Assembly (NCBI RefSeq): GCF_014652275.1
Contig: NZ_BMYM01000001.1
Coordinates: 806,001-870,000 of the forward strand
Origin: Parahalioglobus pacificus
GTDB taxonomy: Bacteria; Pseudomonadota; Gammaproteobacteria; Pseudomonadales; Halieaceae
Direction: 5' to 3'
Length of the DNA stretch: 64,000 bases
Notes under the pieces: model-generated
The model's database searches: none
What the model saw: the letters and a program-made list of their open reading frames with translations, nothing else
Told to the model about the DNA's origin: nothing
Part shown: piece after piece, positions 28,558 to 37,739 of the stretch
Layout of the letters: the number at the start of each line of letters is the position of its first letter
Numbering within the stretch: the first letter of the stretch is position 1
Program-made: the position numbers and the translations under genes

Positions 28558-29706
28558 GTGCGCATTTTGCTGCTTTCCGCCTATGCCGCGCGCAGCCACG
28601 TGGCCTGGCGAGAGGCGCTGCAGACAATGTTGCCCGAGCATGAGTTCACCGTGCTCGAACTGCCGCCCAGGCATTTTAATTGGCGTGTCCGTGGCAACCC
28701 GCTGCACTGGGCACTCGCCGAGACCAAAGCGCTGACGGCAGATTATGACCTGCTGCTGGCAACCTCCATGGTGGACCTAGCTACATTGCGAGGCCTTGTG
28801 CCGGCGTTAGCTTCGCTGCCATCGCTGCTATACTTTCATGAAAACCAGTTTGCTTATCCTGCCAGCGCGCATCAGACGGGGCAGGTGGAAGTGCAGATGG
28901 TGAGTATCTACAGTGCTCTGGCAGCCGACAGGCTTGCTTTCAACTCCTGCTTTAACCGAGACAGTTTTCTAGACGGTGTATCCACATTGCTGCGCCGACT
29001 GCCGGATAAAGTACCTCCCGGTATTGTTGATCGATTGCGCGCACGCAGTCAGGATTTGCCCGTGCCATTCAGCAGCCCGGTGATGGGGGATGCGGAAAAG
29101 GACAGGGGGGCATCTGCGTTTCGCGGTAGCCGAGGAAATGCTCCAGAGACCCTGCGCATCCTGTGGGTGGGGCGGCTGGAATACGACAAGGGCTGCGATC
29201 GCTTGCCGGCATTTGCCGAGTTATTAGAGCAGTCGGGTGTGGATTTTGAACTGGCGGTCGTCGGTCAGGAGTTTAGAGAGCGGCCAGCATCAGTGTCTGA
29301 GCTGCAGAACCGCTTTGGCCATCGTCTTGTTCATGTAGGCTATCTGCCTTCGCGTGAGGATTACCTCGCGACATTGCTCGATGCGGACGTGGTCGTCTCG
29401 ACTGCGCTGCATGAGTTCCAGGGCCTTGCCGTGCTTGAGGCGGTGTCGCTGTGCTGTTTGCCCATTGTTCCCAATCGGCAGGTATACAGTGAATGGTTTG
29501 ATGCCGAGTTTCTCTACGAGGGCGACACCGCGGACGCCACCGTCGATGGCAGGGCGGCTGCCGAAGCGGTTATGCGAATCGCGGCGCTGCAAAGAGCGGG
29601 GCGGGTGAGTGCACCGGATGTATCGCGATTCTCACAGCAAGCGCTTGCCGGCGACTATCGCGATCTGTTTGCTGATACTTCTGCTTTAGCCTCGCCGGCG
29701 ACATAA
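28558..29706 (+). CDS. DUF3524 glycosyltransferase, tRNA-queuosine alpha-mannosyltransferase-like
   Basis: 382 residues, GTG start. The N-terminal half matches the DUF3524/GTDC1 type: RILLLSAYAARSHVAWREAL, LPPRHFNWR (residues 36-44), LLATSMVDLATLRGL (66-80) and YFHENQFAYP (92-101). The C-terminal half is a GT-B group 1 domain with GRLEYDKGCDRLP and HEFQGLAVLEAV (the donor-sugar EX7E-like region). The eukaryotic member of this family mannosylates queuosine in tRNA-Asp; bacterial relatives are thought to act on tRNA as well. Family membership is good; substrate is inferred. No cell-surface polysaccharide genes are near, which argues against an LPS role. Confidence 0.8.
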   Translation: MRILLLSAYAARSHVAWREALQTMLPEHEFTVLELPPRHFNWRVRGNPLHWALAETKALTADYDLLLATSMVDLATLRGLVPALASLPSLLYFHENQFAYPASAHQTGQVEVQMVSIYSALAADRLAFNSCFNRDSFLDGVSTLLRRLPDKVPPGIVDRLRARSQDLPVPFSSPVMGDAEKDRGASAFRGSRGNAPETLRILWVGRLEYDKGCDRLPAFAELLEQSGVDFELAVVGQEFRERPASVSELQNRFGHRLVHVGYLPSREDYLATLLDADVVVSTALHEFQGLAVLEAVSLCCLPIVPNRQVYSEWFDAEFLYEGDTADATVDGRAAAEAVMRIAALQRAGRVSAPDVSRFSQQALAGDYRDLFADTSALASPAT

Positions 29707-29876
29707 GCCTGGTGAAAGCCAGTCTCAGGGTCGGCAGACCACTGATTTAGGGTGAGTTGCACACTGACACAGTGAATCGTCATTAGCGAGAACTATGCAA
29801 TAGAGTTTTGTAAGTGGTATACAATGCATGGACTGACAGTCTGGCTGAAGCTGATTTAAACGAAGGAGACAGTAAC

Positions 29877-30170
29877 ATGGAGAGAGTTGAAGTCACCTGG
29901 AAGAAAACTGTGATCGTCTGGTGGAGCTACGTATGGCGCTGCACGGTATTTGGAGCGATTCTGGGCTTTGTTCTTGGATTCATCGGGGGGCTAGTGGCCA
30001 GTATGCTGGGGCAAGGTGAGGCCAGTGCAATGGTCGGTGGTGTTCTAGGTTATTTGGGCGGATTCCCTGTATCCATATACGTCATGAAAAAGATACTGGA
30101 AAAGCAATACGCCGGGTGGTCGGTAGCCTTGGTTTCTGATGTTCAGGAAGATCAGGAAGTGCTTGTATGA
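29877..30170 (+). CDS. small two-segment membrane protein, unknown function
   Basis: 97 residues from the ATG at 29877, chosen because an AAGGAG ribosome site sits about 9 bases upstream. Two Gly-rich membrane segments span about residues 22-46 and 53-74 (FGAILGFVLGFIGGLVASML and GVLGYLGGFPVSIYVM). The C-terminus is acidic. I do not recognise the family. Its TGA overlaps the next gene's ATG, so the two are coupled. Confidence 0.65.
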   Translation: MERVEVTWKKTVIVWWSYVWRCTVFGAILGFVLGFIGGLVASMLGQGEASAMVGGVLGYLGGFPVSIYVMKKILEKQYAGWSVALVSDVQEDQEVLV

Positions 30171-30370
30171 ATGCAGCGCAATGGAAGTTTTTTATTAAAG
30201 TTAGCGCAGGGTTTATTTTTGTTTCGACTGCGTTTTGCCACTTCTCAGGCTTGATCGATTTTTCAGAAGTGGGCGCGCCCTTGGCTGTAGGTGCAGCATA
30301 TTTGTTATGCGTACTTTTTATTTATGTGTGGGTGAAGAAAAATCCAGAGGAGGTCTCCAGCCGAAGCTGA
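30167..30370 (+). CDS. small membrane protein, unknown function
   Basis: 67 residues, overlapping the previous gene by four bases (ATGA). Two membrane segments at about residues 9-27 and 35-56, then a charged tail. No recognised motif. The tight coupling to the upstream 97-residue membrane protein suggests that they act together. Confidence 0.6.
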   Translation: MNAAQWKFFIKVSAGFIFVSTAFCHFSGLIDFSEVGAPLAVGAAYLLCVLFIYVWVKKNPEEVSSRS

Positions 30371-30462
30371 CATACGATGTATGCGTTATGACTGTTGGGT
30401 TGATCATCGAGTGATTAAGGTTAGAGCGACTTCTACTATCCTCAGCAAAGACTGGAGCATGG

Positions 30463-30828
30463 ATGCTTAAGCTAGATAACGAAAAACTTCGCAGTCTTTT
30501 TTTCATTGCTATCCTCATACTGGTCGCACCCGTCGCCATAGAGCTTATTTTCGTCGCCCAGATTGTTGGTGCAGAAGTGGCAGTTTTGTTCTTTCTGGGC
30601 TTTTTGAAGCATCAATGGCAGGTGTTCGAGGCGAAGCTCGAGTGCGTTAAAGTCTGGCTGGGCTCAGTGCTTGCGATAACCTCAGTGCACGCGATCTCGA
30701 ATCCGAAGATTTTTTATGCTCACGCCATGATAAGTGTCGGCGTGTTCGCGGTGACTGGCAGCATGTTTTATGTGACCGCGATCTGGTACCCGGTGGTGGT
30801 TGCGGGAGGTGCGCTTGGGGTTGGCTAA
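30463..30828 (+). CDS. small polytopic membrane protein, unknown function
   Basis: 121 residues with three or four hydrophobic segments (about 12-34, 37-48, 63-80 and 86-118). A GGAGC lies about 6 bases before the ATG. No motif that I recognise. It is third in a run of four small membrane proteins on the same strand, 92 bases after the second. Confidence 0.6.
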   Translation: MLKLDNEKLRSLFFIAILILVAPVAIELIFVAQIVGAEVAVLFFLGFLKHQWQVFEAKLECVKVWLGSVLAITSVHAISNPKIFYAHAMISVGVFAVTGSMFYVTAIWYPVVVAGGALGVG

Positions 30829-30861
30829 CTAATGGCAACCTTGAGTTACGATTCGTAATGG

Positions 30862-31272
30862 GTGCGTAAGAGGATGATGATTTTTCTCAGTGTCTATACA
30901 TTGACCTTCGCCGGCATGCTTGTTTTCTCGCTCATCACCAAAGTGCTTATGAAGCTGAGAGGCACTTATGATCGTACGCCAAAAGCGGTACAAATTGAGG
31001 AACTGGTGATGGCGCCCATTATGTTGGTCGGATTGATCGGCAGCGCTTTGTACCTTTTCGATGTGCCTCTTATAGGGCAAACTTTCTGGAAGATTTTTGC
31101 AGCGCTATTCATTGTCCTGTCAGTGGTCGGCTACTGGATGCCGAAGTTTCAATGGATAAAGCAGGAACTAGATCCCCGGAAGTTTGCAATCGTCTTTTCG
31201 ATCCTGAATCTTCTCAACCTGCCTTTTGTTTATATGCTGATCAACTATGCCTATGTGAGCTACCCTATATAA
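30862..31272 (+). CDS. small four-segment membrane protein, unknown function
   Basis: 136 residues if the GTG at 30862 is used; ATG codons at 30874 and 30877 are alternatives, but none has a well-spaced ribosome site. Four hydrophobic segments: about residues 5-28, 48-66, 74-93 and 108-130. The protein is unrelated by eye to its neighbours in sequence but similar in size and topology. Function unknown. Confidence 0.6.
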   Translation: MRKRMMIFLSVYTLTFAGMLVFSLITKVLMKLRGTYDRTPKAVQIEELVMAPIMLVGLIGSALYLFDVPLIGQTFWKIFAALFIVLSVVGYWMPKFQWIKQELDPRKFAIVFSILNLLNLPFVYMLINYAYVSYPI

Positions 31273-31404
31273 TGAGCGTGAATTTGCTCTGATCCCACAA
31301 CGGGGGTGAACATTGTCGTGCAATACCGGGATGGGCTTAGCGTGAGTTTGAGGTTCTCTGCCGACAGGCAGTGCATATGCCTCTTTATCTGAGCCACCCG
31401 TCTT

Positions 31405-31764
31405 CTAAGGCTCGTAGATCACAAACACTTTTGTGGTTGCCTCAAGCACTTCCCATTCGCCCTCAAAGCCCGCGGGGATGCACATTTTGTCGCCGGGATT
31501 CAGCTCAACTTCGTTGCCGACACTGTCGCGTAAAACAGACTTCCCTGTGAGAATGTGAAAGTACTCGTTTTCTGTGTACGAGATTTTCCAGCAACCTTCC
31601 TCGGCTCCCCACTCACCGGCGAAGAACTTATCGTCCACGGTGAAATGTGTGGTTGCGTGCTGCATCGGCGTGCCGCGCAGGCGTTTTTCAAAGGGCGTGG
31701 GGTAGCGCTCGGTTTCGGCAGCGCTGGTCGAGAAATCAACAACGTCATTGATGGTCTTTGTCAT
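31405..31764 (-). CDS. cupin-domain protein (DUF861 type)
   Basis: 119 residues from the ATG at 31764, which has GGAG 7 bases upstream; a start four codons earlier (31776) is less well placed. One double-stranded beta-helix with the ENEYFHILTGKSVLRD and LNPGDKMCIPAGFEGEWEV motifs of the cupin_3/DUF861 group (ethanolamine-utilisation or ureidoglycine-type cupins). Only one clear His appears in the first motif, so metal binding is uncertain. No pathway context in the neighbours. Confidence 0.75.
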   Translation of the reverse strand: MTKTINDVVDFSTSAAETERYPTPFEKRLRGTPMQHATTHFTVDDKFFAGEWGAEEGCWKISYTENEYFHILTGKSVLRDSVGNEVELNPGDKMCIPAGFEGEWEVLEATTKVFVIYEP

Positions 31765-32012
31765 GGGAATCTCCATTGCACTTGCGCATAGCTTACGATC
31801 CTACATTGCACAGCCACATTCCCCGAGAGAGGTACGTTGAGTAGTTAAACACTGGCCGACATGGTGAGCGTGTTGATGCGGAATCAAACCTGCCAGTGCT
31901 TCGTAGTCGCGGTCCGAATGTCCAACCTCACATCGCACGCTTCGTGGACAAGATAGCCTGCGATTGGCAATCCACGTATGATTGGCGGCTTTTCAGCAGG
32001 GCGTTTCAATCA

Positions 32013-33020
32013 ATGGCAAAGCAGCGCGTACTGACCGGTATCACCACCACCGGCACACCACATCTGGGCAATTACGTAGGGGCTATTCGGCCTGCCATCG
32101 CCGCTGCCCAAGATGCTGCAACGGATTCTTTTTTGTTCCTTGCGGACTACCATGCCTTGATTAAATGCCAGGACCCACAGCAGGTCCGGCAGTCCAGTCG
32201 CGAAATCGCGGCAACCTGGCTGGCGCTTGGCCTGGATACACAGCAGTCCGTTTTCTACCGCCAGTCAGATGTGCCCGAGATTACCGAACTCACCTGGATA
32301 TTGAATTGCAACGCCGCCAAGGGCCTGATGAACCGCGCCCACGCCTACAAAGCTGCGGTGCAGGCTAATGAAGAGGGGGGAGAAGATCCTGATTTTGGCG
32401 TCACCATGGGGCTGTTCAGCTACCCGGTGCTGATGGCGGCAGACATCCTGATGTTCAATGCCCAGAAGATCCCCGTGGGCAAAGACCAGATTCAGCACGT
32501 TGAGATGGCTAGAGACATTGCCCAGCGCTTTAACCACAATTTTGCCGACGTGTTCACGCTCCCTGAGGCCGTGGTAGACGAAGATGTGGCGGTGCTGCAA
32601 GGTCTCGATGGCCGCAAGATGAGTAAGAGCTACAACAACACGATTCCGCTGTTCCTTACCGAGAAGCAGCTGAAAAAAGCGATCAACAAGATTCGCACCA
32701 ACCTGTTGGAGCCGGGTGAACCCAAGGACCCCGATGATTCAACGGTGTTTCAGGTATGGTCAGCCTTTGCCGACAAGGCGCAAACAGAAGCCATGCGCAC
32801 AGCGTTTGCCGAGGGTATCGCGTGGGGCGAAGCCAAGAAGCAACTGTTTGAGCTGGTGAATGCGGAACTTGAATCTGCGCGGGGTGAATACCAGCGGTTG
32901 ATGGATGACCCGGCATATATCGAGTCGGTTCTGAAGGCAGGCGCAGAGCGCGCTCGTGAAACCTCTGTTCCTCTAATGAAGAAAGTTCGCGAGGCCGTCG
33001 GCATCGCTGCAATGGCCTAG
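32013..33020 (+). CDS. trpS: tryptophanyl-tRNA synthetase
   Basis: 335 residues from the ATG at 32013, which gives the conserved [20 protein letters not shown] start. The frame continues 39 codons upstream but that part is not family-like. The class I signatures are PHLGN (HIGH-like, residues 16-20) and KMSKS at 202-206. It charges tRNA-Trp. A hairpin without a T-run lies downstream. Confidence 0.96.
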   Translation: MAKQRVLTGITTTGTPHLGNYVGAIRPAIAAAQDAATDSFLFLADYHALIKCQDPQQVRQSSREIAATWLALGLDTQQSVFYRQSDVPEITELTWILNCNAAKGLMNRAHAYKAAVQANEEGGEDPDFGVTMGLFSYPVLMAADILMFNAQKIPVGKDQIQHVEMARDIAQRFNHNFADVFTLPEAVVDEDVAVLQGLDGRKMSKSYNNTIPLFLTEKQLKKAINKIRTNLLEPGEPKDPDDSTVFQVWSAFADKAQTEAMRTAFAEGIAWGEAKKQLFELVNAELESARGEYQRLMDDPAYIESVLKAGAERARETSVPLMKKVREAVGIAAMA

Positions 33021-33058
33021 CAACAATTTAGCAGCGCTATAGCAACAACAGCGAGATT

Positions 33059-33080
33059 GGGGCGGCTATGCCGCCGCCCC
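33059..33080. terminator. G/C hairpin between trpS and the TonB-receptor gene
   Basis: GGGGCGGC (33059-33066), loop TATGCC, GCCGCCCC (33073-33080): a perfect 8-bp stem between two convergent genes. Neither flank has a T-run, so it could be a weak or factor-dependent bidirectional terminator or a REP-like palindrome. Confidence 0.45.
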
Positions 33081-33090
33081 GGTGTGGTAA

Positions 33091-35142
33091 CTAGCTGCCT
33101 GCGCCGAACTGGTAGGCCAGTTCGAAATAGGCGCCGCGGGGCTGGCCCACAAAGTAGCGATAGCTCCCGAATCCGAAATCTGCGCGTTCTGCGTAATCCT
33201 CATCCAGAAGATTAGTGACCCTCAGGGTCGCTTGCAGTCGTGGCGTAAGATTGCCGCGCACCCGAAGGTTCAGCAGGTTGTGACCCTCATATTCGCGCTC
33301 ATTGTCCGGCTCCAGGTAGTACTCGTCCATGTATACCCATTCAAGCTCGGCAAGGGCCGGTATGCCGCGGCTGCCGAGGTTCCAGCCCAGGCGCGCGCTG
33401 CCAAACAGGCGTGGCGCGGTGTCAATGTCATTGCCCTTGATGTCACCCGAGGACCCGATGAGGTTGGTGCGGCTGGTGTAGCGATGGCGTGCCGCCGTCA
33501 TGTCCAAGCCGGCGTACCAGGCGTCTGAGAACTGGTAATCGATGCTGAACTCCGCGCCTTCATGGTCCGTGCTGGCGCCACTGACGTTCTGGCGGTCGGC
33601 ATCCTGGAAGATGACCTCATCTTTCTCCATGTAGAAGAGGGCAAGGTCATAGCGCAGCTTGTCGGTACCGCCGCGGATACCCACTTCGATGTTGTCGATC
33701 TCCTCTGAATCCAGGTCGGCCACTTCCTGACCCGCCTGCAGGCGATACAGCTCCGTGGTTTGCGGTGCACGGAAACCACGGGCAACGCGACCATAAACGG
33801 TGGTCGTATCACTCAACGCGAAGCTTACGCCGGCATTGAGGTTCCAGTCGCCGAAGTCATCCGTACGATCTGCCGGACGAAAGAAACGGCAGGCCGTGGC
33901 CTCGGGGCCGCAGGCTGGGCCATCTTCCGTACGGTTGTTGTAATCGTATTCCGTGTATTCGTATCGGGCGCCGCCAGATAGCGTCCAACGGTCGCTGAGG
34001 CTGTGCTCCGCCTGCGCAAAGGCAGCGGCAGTCACAGCATCTACCTGGTAGTCGTAATGCAGCCCTTGTGGCTGGTTGGGGCTGAAGGGTCTCTCCTGAA
34101 ACTCTTTAAGCCAGCCATCGGTGTACTCAAAGTCTGTGCCGTAGCTGAAGCGGGTGTTGCCCACATCACTGTGCAGCGTTGCCCGCAATCCCAGGCTTTG
34201 GTGGCCGTTGTCCTCGGTGGGCTGCCAGGGCAGGAAATGCTGCAGGAACTGCATGTCGTTCTTGCGCCAGTAAGGTGTTACGGTCAAGCGGTGATTCGGG
34301 GCGAGGTCTCGAGACCACCGCGAGTAGGCGAGTGCCGACCAGGCGTCGCGATACGCTTCAGGGTTAGGGTTGGTGTCCTTCAGGTCATCGTCTTTATAGG
34401 CCTCAAAGCCACGGATGAAGCCTGCCGTTTCCTGATTCAGGTTGCTGGCCTCAAACGCATTGGTGACCTGCCAGACATCGCCGTTGTAATCATGGCGTAA
34501 CGTCACTTTCTGCTGGTCGTACCCCGAGTCATTTTTGTATCCGCCGTCGGTAGCACCATTGACCGAGACACTGATACCGTGATCACCATAGGTGTTGCGG
34601 TAGTGGTATCGTGCACGGTAATAGTCGTCCGGGCCAGCCTCGAGTGCGATGCGCTGGTCTTCTTCGGGGGTCGGAGCCGCAGAGAGCACATTGATAACGC
34701 CGTGCATGGCGTTTGAACCATACAGGGCAGTGGCCGGACCCTTGATAACTTCCACCCGCGCAGCCTGCTCGCTGTTCACGTCAAACAGCTGATTCACGTT
34801 GCAGAAGCCCGGGGCTCTAAGGCTGATGCCGTCCCACGCCATAAAGAATGCGCCACAGCTGCCTGCTCCCGTCAGCACAGGTGAGCGCAGTGCGGTGAGG
34901 CTTTCCTGGCCGTTGCCGCGACTAATCCAGGCACCGGCAACCCGCTGCATCAGCTCGTTGATATGGACATGTCCTGTGAGATTTATGGCCTCACTGTCGA
35001 CGGCTGACCAGGTCAGTGCCAGGTCTTGGCCGCTCTCGGCGGTGCGGCTGGCGGTGACCAGAATCTGCTCCAGATCCTGGGAAAAGGTGGTTTGGCTGGC
35101 CAATACGGTTGCGATGGCCAGCGCCAGTTGGCTCTGTTTCAT
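33091..35142 (-). CDS. TonB-dependent outer-membrane receptor
   Basis: 683 residues from the ATG at 35142 (the frame is open upstream, but this start gives a clean signal peptide, MKQSQLALAIATVLASQTTFSQ). A plug domain follows: DLEQILVTASRT (TonB-box-like), then ARVEVIKGPATALYGSNAMHGVINVLSA. The rest is a beta-barrel ending in FELAYQFGAGS, without the usual terminal aromatic residue. The ligand is unknown. The plug contains the cysteine pair of TGAGSCGAFF and APGFCNVN. A truncated haemoglobin gene lies 40 bases upstream on the same strand, so the pair is likely one transcript. Confidence 0.9.
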   Translation of the reverse strand: MKQSQLALAIATVLASQTTFSQDLEQILVTASRTAESGQDLALTWSAVDSEAINLTGHVHINELMQRVAGAWISRGNGQESLTALRSPVLTGAGSCGAFFMAWDGISLRAPGFCNVNQLFDVNSEQAARVEVIKGPATALYGSNAMHGVINVLSAAPTPEEDQRIALEAGPDDYYRARYHYRNTYGDHGISVSVNGATDGGYKNDSGYDQQKVTLRHDYNGDVWQVTNAFEASNLNQETAGFIRGFEAYKDDDLKDTNPNPEAYRDAWSALAYSRWSRDLAPNHRLTVTPYWRKNDMQFLQHFLPWQPTEDNGHQSLGLRATLHSDVGNTRFSYGTDFEYTDGWLKEFQERPFSPNQPQGLHYDYQVDAVTAAAFAQAEHSLSDRWTLSGGARYEYTEYDYNNRTEDGPACGPEATACRFFRPADRTDDFGDWNLNAGVSFALSDTTTVYGRVARGFRAPQTTELYRLQAGQEVADLDSEEIDNIEVGIRGGTDKLRYDLALFYMEKDEVIFQDADRQNVSGASTDHEGAEFSIDYQFSDAWYAGLDMTAARHRYTSRTNLIGSSGDIKGNDIDTAPRLFGSARLGWNLGSRGIPALAELEWVYMDEYYLEPDNEREYEGHNLLNLRVRGNLTPRLQATLRVTNLLDEDYAERADFGFGSYRYFVGQPRGAYFELAYQFGAGS

Positions 35143-35182
35143 AGGGTATTCCAATGGGTTTAGTGCGGGTTGTTGCGGCGAG

Positions 35183-35611
35183 TCAGTTCGCCGCAATGAT
35201 GTTGGGGTTGCCTTCAGCGGCGCTGGCCCCTTCGCGGTTGCGCACGGCATCTGCGATACGAAACAGCGGCGTTTCCAGCATCTGGCGCAGCTCGTCGCTG
35301 GCATCGATCCGGCTCAGTGCCTCCTGCATACATAACAGCCACTGATCACGCTCTGCCGGACCAATGTGGTAGCCGGCGTGAGGATCTGTCATACAGACAC
35401 TGCCGGTCACGTCGGAGTAGCGTGGCGGGCCGCCCATCCACTCCACCAGATAATCGGTAAGTTTTCCGGTGACCGGAGATAGGTCCTCGCCATGCATGGC
35501 ACGGATGCCTGCGGCTTCCGGGAGCTTATCCATGGCGTCGTAAAACGCTTGGCAGAGGTCGGCAATGCCCTGATCGCCCAAAATCTGATAAGGCGTTTGT
35601 GGTGTTGTCAT
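35183..35611 (-). CDS. group II truncated haemoglobin
   Basis: 142 residues from the ATG at 35611 (an upstream in-frame ATG at 35644 would add 11 residues). The 2-on-2 globin pattern of group II is seen in TPYQILGDQGIADLCQAFYDAMD, LTDYLVEWMGGPPRYSD and PHAGYHIGPAERDQWLLCMQEAL. The proximal His would be in the HAGYHIG segment. Such globins bind O2 or NO and are linked to NO/peroxide detoxification. It is expressed ahead of a TonB receptor, which hints at haem or iron uptake or at copper/NO stress, not provable here. A TATAGAAT -10-like box lies just upstream of 35644, favouring the shorter start. Confidence 0.85.
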   Translation of the reverse strand: MTTPQTPYQILGDQGIADLCQAFYDAMDKLPEAAGIRAMHGEDLSPVTGKLTDYLVEWMGGPPRYSDVTGSVCMTDPHAGYHIGPAERDQWLLCMQEALSRIDASDELRQMLETPLFRIADAVRNREGASAAEGNPNIIAAN

Positions 35612-35772
35612 AAGGCGGTGGCACAGTCTTAATTTTCTCTTCATATTCTATACGTTATTTGAGGCCAGTGGTTCGCTTTTGCTGAAGGGGAAGGGGGGCT
35701 CTGCTAAACTCGCCGTCTTTCAATGAGTGGGGCGGCGAGCTCCATTTCAAGGCCCTTTGGCGGAGTTAGCTC

Positions 35773-36876
35773 ATGAGTGCGGCGGCACAGGTTCTGGCAG
35801 TGAATGATGATCTGCCTATCCGGACATCAGGTCCGGTCCACAGCGGTAAGGTCCGCTCCGTGTATTGGCTGAGTCCCACAGACAGTCAGCGCCTTATTCG
35901 CCAGGAAGGGTATAACGTTGCCCCCGACGCATCGCTGGCGGTGATGGTGATTTCTGATCGACTCTCTGCCTTCGACTGTATCTGGCATGCAGAGGATGGT
36001 ATGCGCGGTGTGCCGGGAAAGGGCGCTGCCCTGAATGCCATCTCAAACCATTGGTTTGGTCTGTTCAGAGAACAGGGTCTTGCCGACAGCCACATTCTGG
36101 ACATACCGCATCCACTGGTATGGATCGTTCAGAAAGCGCGCCCAGTGATGATTGAAGCCATTGCGCGGCAGTACATTACCGGTTCGATGTGGCGTGCCTA
36201 CGAAGCTGGGGAGCGAGAGTTCTGTGGCATAGCAATGCCCGATGGCCTTCATCGCGATCAGCGCCTTCCGGAGCTGCTGATTACCCCATCCACCAAAGGC
36301 ATACTGCGCGGTATTCCCGGTGTGCCTGAGGCCGACGACGTCAATATTCAGCGCGACGATATCATCAATAACGCCGCTGCCTTCAACTTTGCCAGCACCG
36401 GTGACGTCGACCGATACGAGCAGCTGCTACGCGAAGGCTTCGATGTTATCAGTGATGCACTGGCGCAGCTGGATCAGGTGTTTGTCGACACCAAGTTTGA
36501 GTTTGGTTACGTCACTGACGCCAGCGGTCAGGACAAACTCATCTACATGGATGAGGTGGGTACTCCCGATTCTTCCCGTATCTGGGATGGGCCCTCGTAC
36601 CGCGAGGGCAATGTCGTGGAGAACTCGAAAGAGCACTTCCGCCAGGCACTGTTGCATCACGTGCCCGACCCGGACGTTTTGCTCAATAAAACGCGCATGA
36701 CGGAACGTCTGGCGTTGGCCAGCAATAACGCCTTGCCGCTCGAGCTGATGATGCAGGTTTCCGAGGTCTACCGCGGTATCGCAGAACGCGTGACCGGCAA
36801 GCCGCTGCCTTTGGGTGATGATCCCCGCGCCGAAATTATCGATGCACTCAGCGATCGGTATCAACTGATCGAGTAG
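35773..36876 (+). CDS. purC: phosphoribosylaminoimidazole-succinocarboxamide synthase
   Basis: 367 residues, the long SAICAR synthetase form (about 300-370 residues), not the short 237-residue E. coli type. It joins aspartate to CAIR in purine synthesis. [10 protein letters not shown] (nucleotide loop), [38 protein letters not shown] and FEFGYV are all present. Single gene between the divergent haemoglobin gene and the TSUP transporter. Confidence 0.92.
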   Translation: MSAAAQVLAVNDDLPIRTSGPVHSGKVRSVYWLSPTDSQRLIRQEGYNVAPDASLAVMVISDRLSAFDCIWHAEDGMRGVPGKGAALNAISNHWFGLFREQGLADSHILDIPHPLVWIVQKARPVMIEAIARQYITGSMWRAYEAGEREFCGIAMPDGLHRDQRLPELLITPSTKGILRGIPGVPEADDVNIQRDDIINNAAAFNFASTGDVDRYEQLLREGFDVISDALAQLDQVFVDTKFEFGYVTDASGQDKLIYMDEVGTPDSSRIWDGPSYREGNVVENSKEHFRQALLHHVPDPDVLLNKTRMTERLALASNNALPLELMMQVSEVYRGIAERVTGKPLPLGDDPRAEIIDALSDRYQLIE

Positions 36877-36882
36877 CGGTCA

Positions 36883-37647
36883 GTGTTGTCAGATCCGTTG
36901 TTCTACGCGGTCAGTGTGCCCGCTGTATTGCTCTACGGCGTCGCCAAAGGCGGCTTTGGTGGTGCAGTCGCAGTGTTATCTGTACCAATGATGGCGTTGG
37001 TCATGTCGCCCACACAGGCTGCGGCGATTTTGCTGCCCATTTTGGTGGTGATGGACGCCCAAGTAGTAAAGACCTACTGGGGTGTTTTCGATAAGCGTGC
37101 ACTGGTGCTTTTGTTGCCGCCAGCGATGTTTGGTATAGCTCTGGGCTACTTGAGTGCCGATGTCATGAGCGACGACTGGATGCGCGTGCTGGTGGGTCTG
37201 ATTGCATTGCTGTTCGGCCTGCAGCAGTTGCTGGGGCTCAGTGGGAAAGCAGGGCGAGAGCACAATGCCGTCAGTGCTAGCGTATTCGGTGGTCTGGCGG
37301 GTTTTACCAGTTTCAGCATTCACGCGGGCGGCCCGCCTGTGACCATGTATTTGCTGCCCAAAGGCTTGTCGCCGCTAACCTATGCCGGTACGGCGGGCAT
37401 TTTTTTTGCCGTTGTGAATCTGGTGAAGCTGCTTCCTTACTACAGTCTGGGCTTGTTCGACGCCAATAACTTGCTGTACTCACTGGTTCTGGTGCCACTG
37501 GCCCCCTTGGGTGTCATGCTTGGGCACTGGCTGGTGAAACGTTCCGAACCCGGCTTCTACTATAGGGTCATTAGCTTCTTTCTGGTGGTGGTTGGCGTGA
37601 AGCTACTGCATGAGGCTTGGACCAACCTGAACGCTCTGAACGCATAA
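36883..37647 (+). CDS. TSUP (TauE/SafE) family membrane transporter
   Basis: 254 residues with about eight membrane segments. The family exports or imports sulfur-containing or organic anions (sulfite, sulfoacetate, taurine-related compounds). Conserved features: the N-terminal VAKGGFGGAVAVLSVPMMALVMSP repeat and the second repeat GFTSFSIHAGGPPVTMYLLPKG. The start is TTG at 36883, 6 bases after purC. It precedes a sulfatase, which is suggestive of sulfate or sulfonate handling, but the link is inferred. Confidence 0.88.
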   Translation: MLSDPLFYAVSVPAVLLYGVAKGGFGGAVAVLSVPMMALVMSPTQAAAILLPILVVMDAQVVKTYWGVFDKRALVLLLPPAMFGIALGYLSADVMSDDWMRVLVGLIALLFGLQQLLGLSGKAGREHNAVSASVFGGLAGFTSFSIHAGGPPVTMYLLPKGLSPLTYAGTAGIFFAVVNLVKLLPYYSLGLFDANNLLYSLVLVPLAPLGVMLGHWLVKRSEPGFYYRVISFFLVVVGVKLLHEAWTNLNALNA

Positions 37648-37739
37648 CAGCGACTTGATGAGGGCGTTCACGGCTGTAGTCCGCCTGTCTCTCGGTATAC
37701 ACTGGCGCAACATTCAATAACAAAAACACAGAGGGTGCC

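Noticed and set aside
31896-32012. Upstream extension of trpS by 39 codons
   Set aside because: The conserved TrpS N-terminus begins at the ATG at 32013; the extension has no family-like sequence.
33059-33080. Considered as an insertion-sequence end or REP element
   Set aside because: A single copy between convergent genes, with no flanking duplication. Kept only as a weak terminator candidate.
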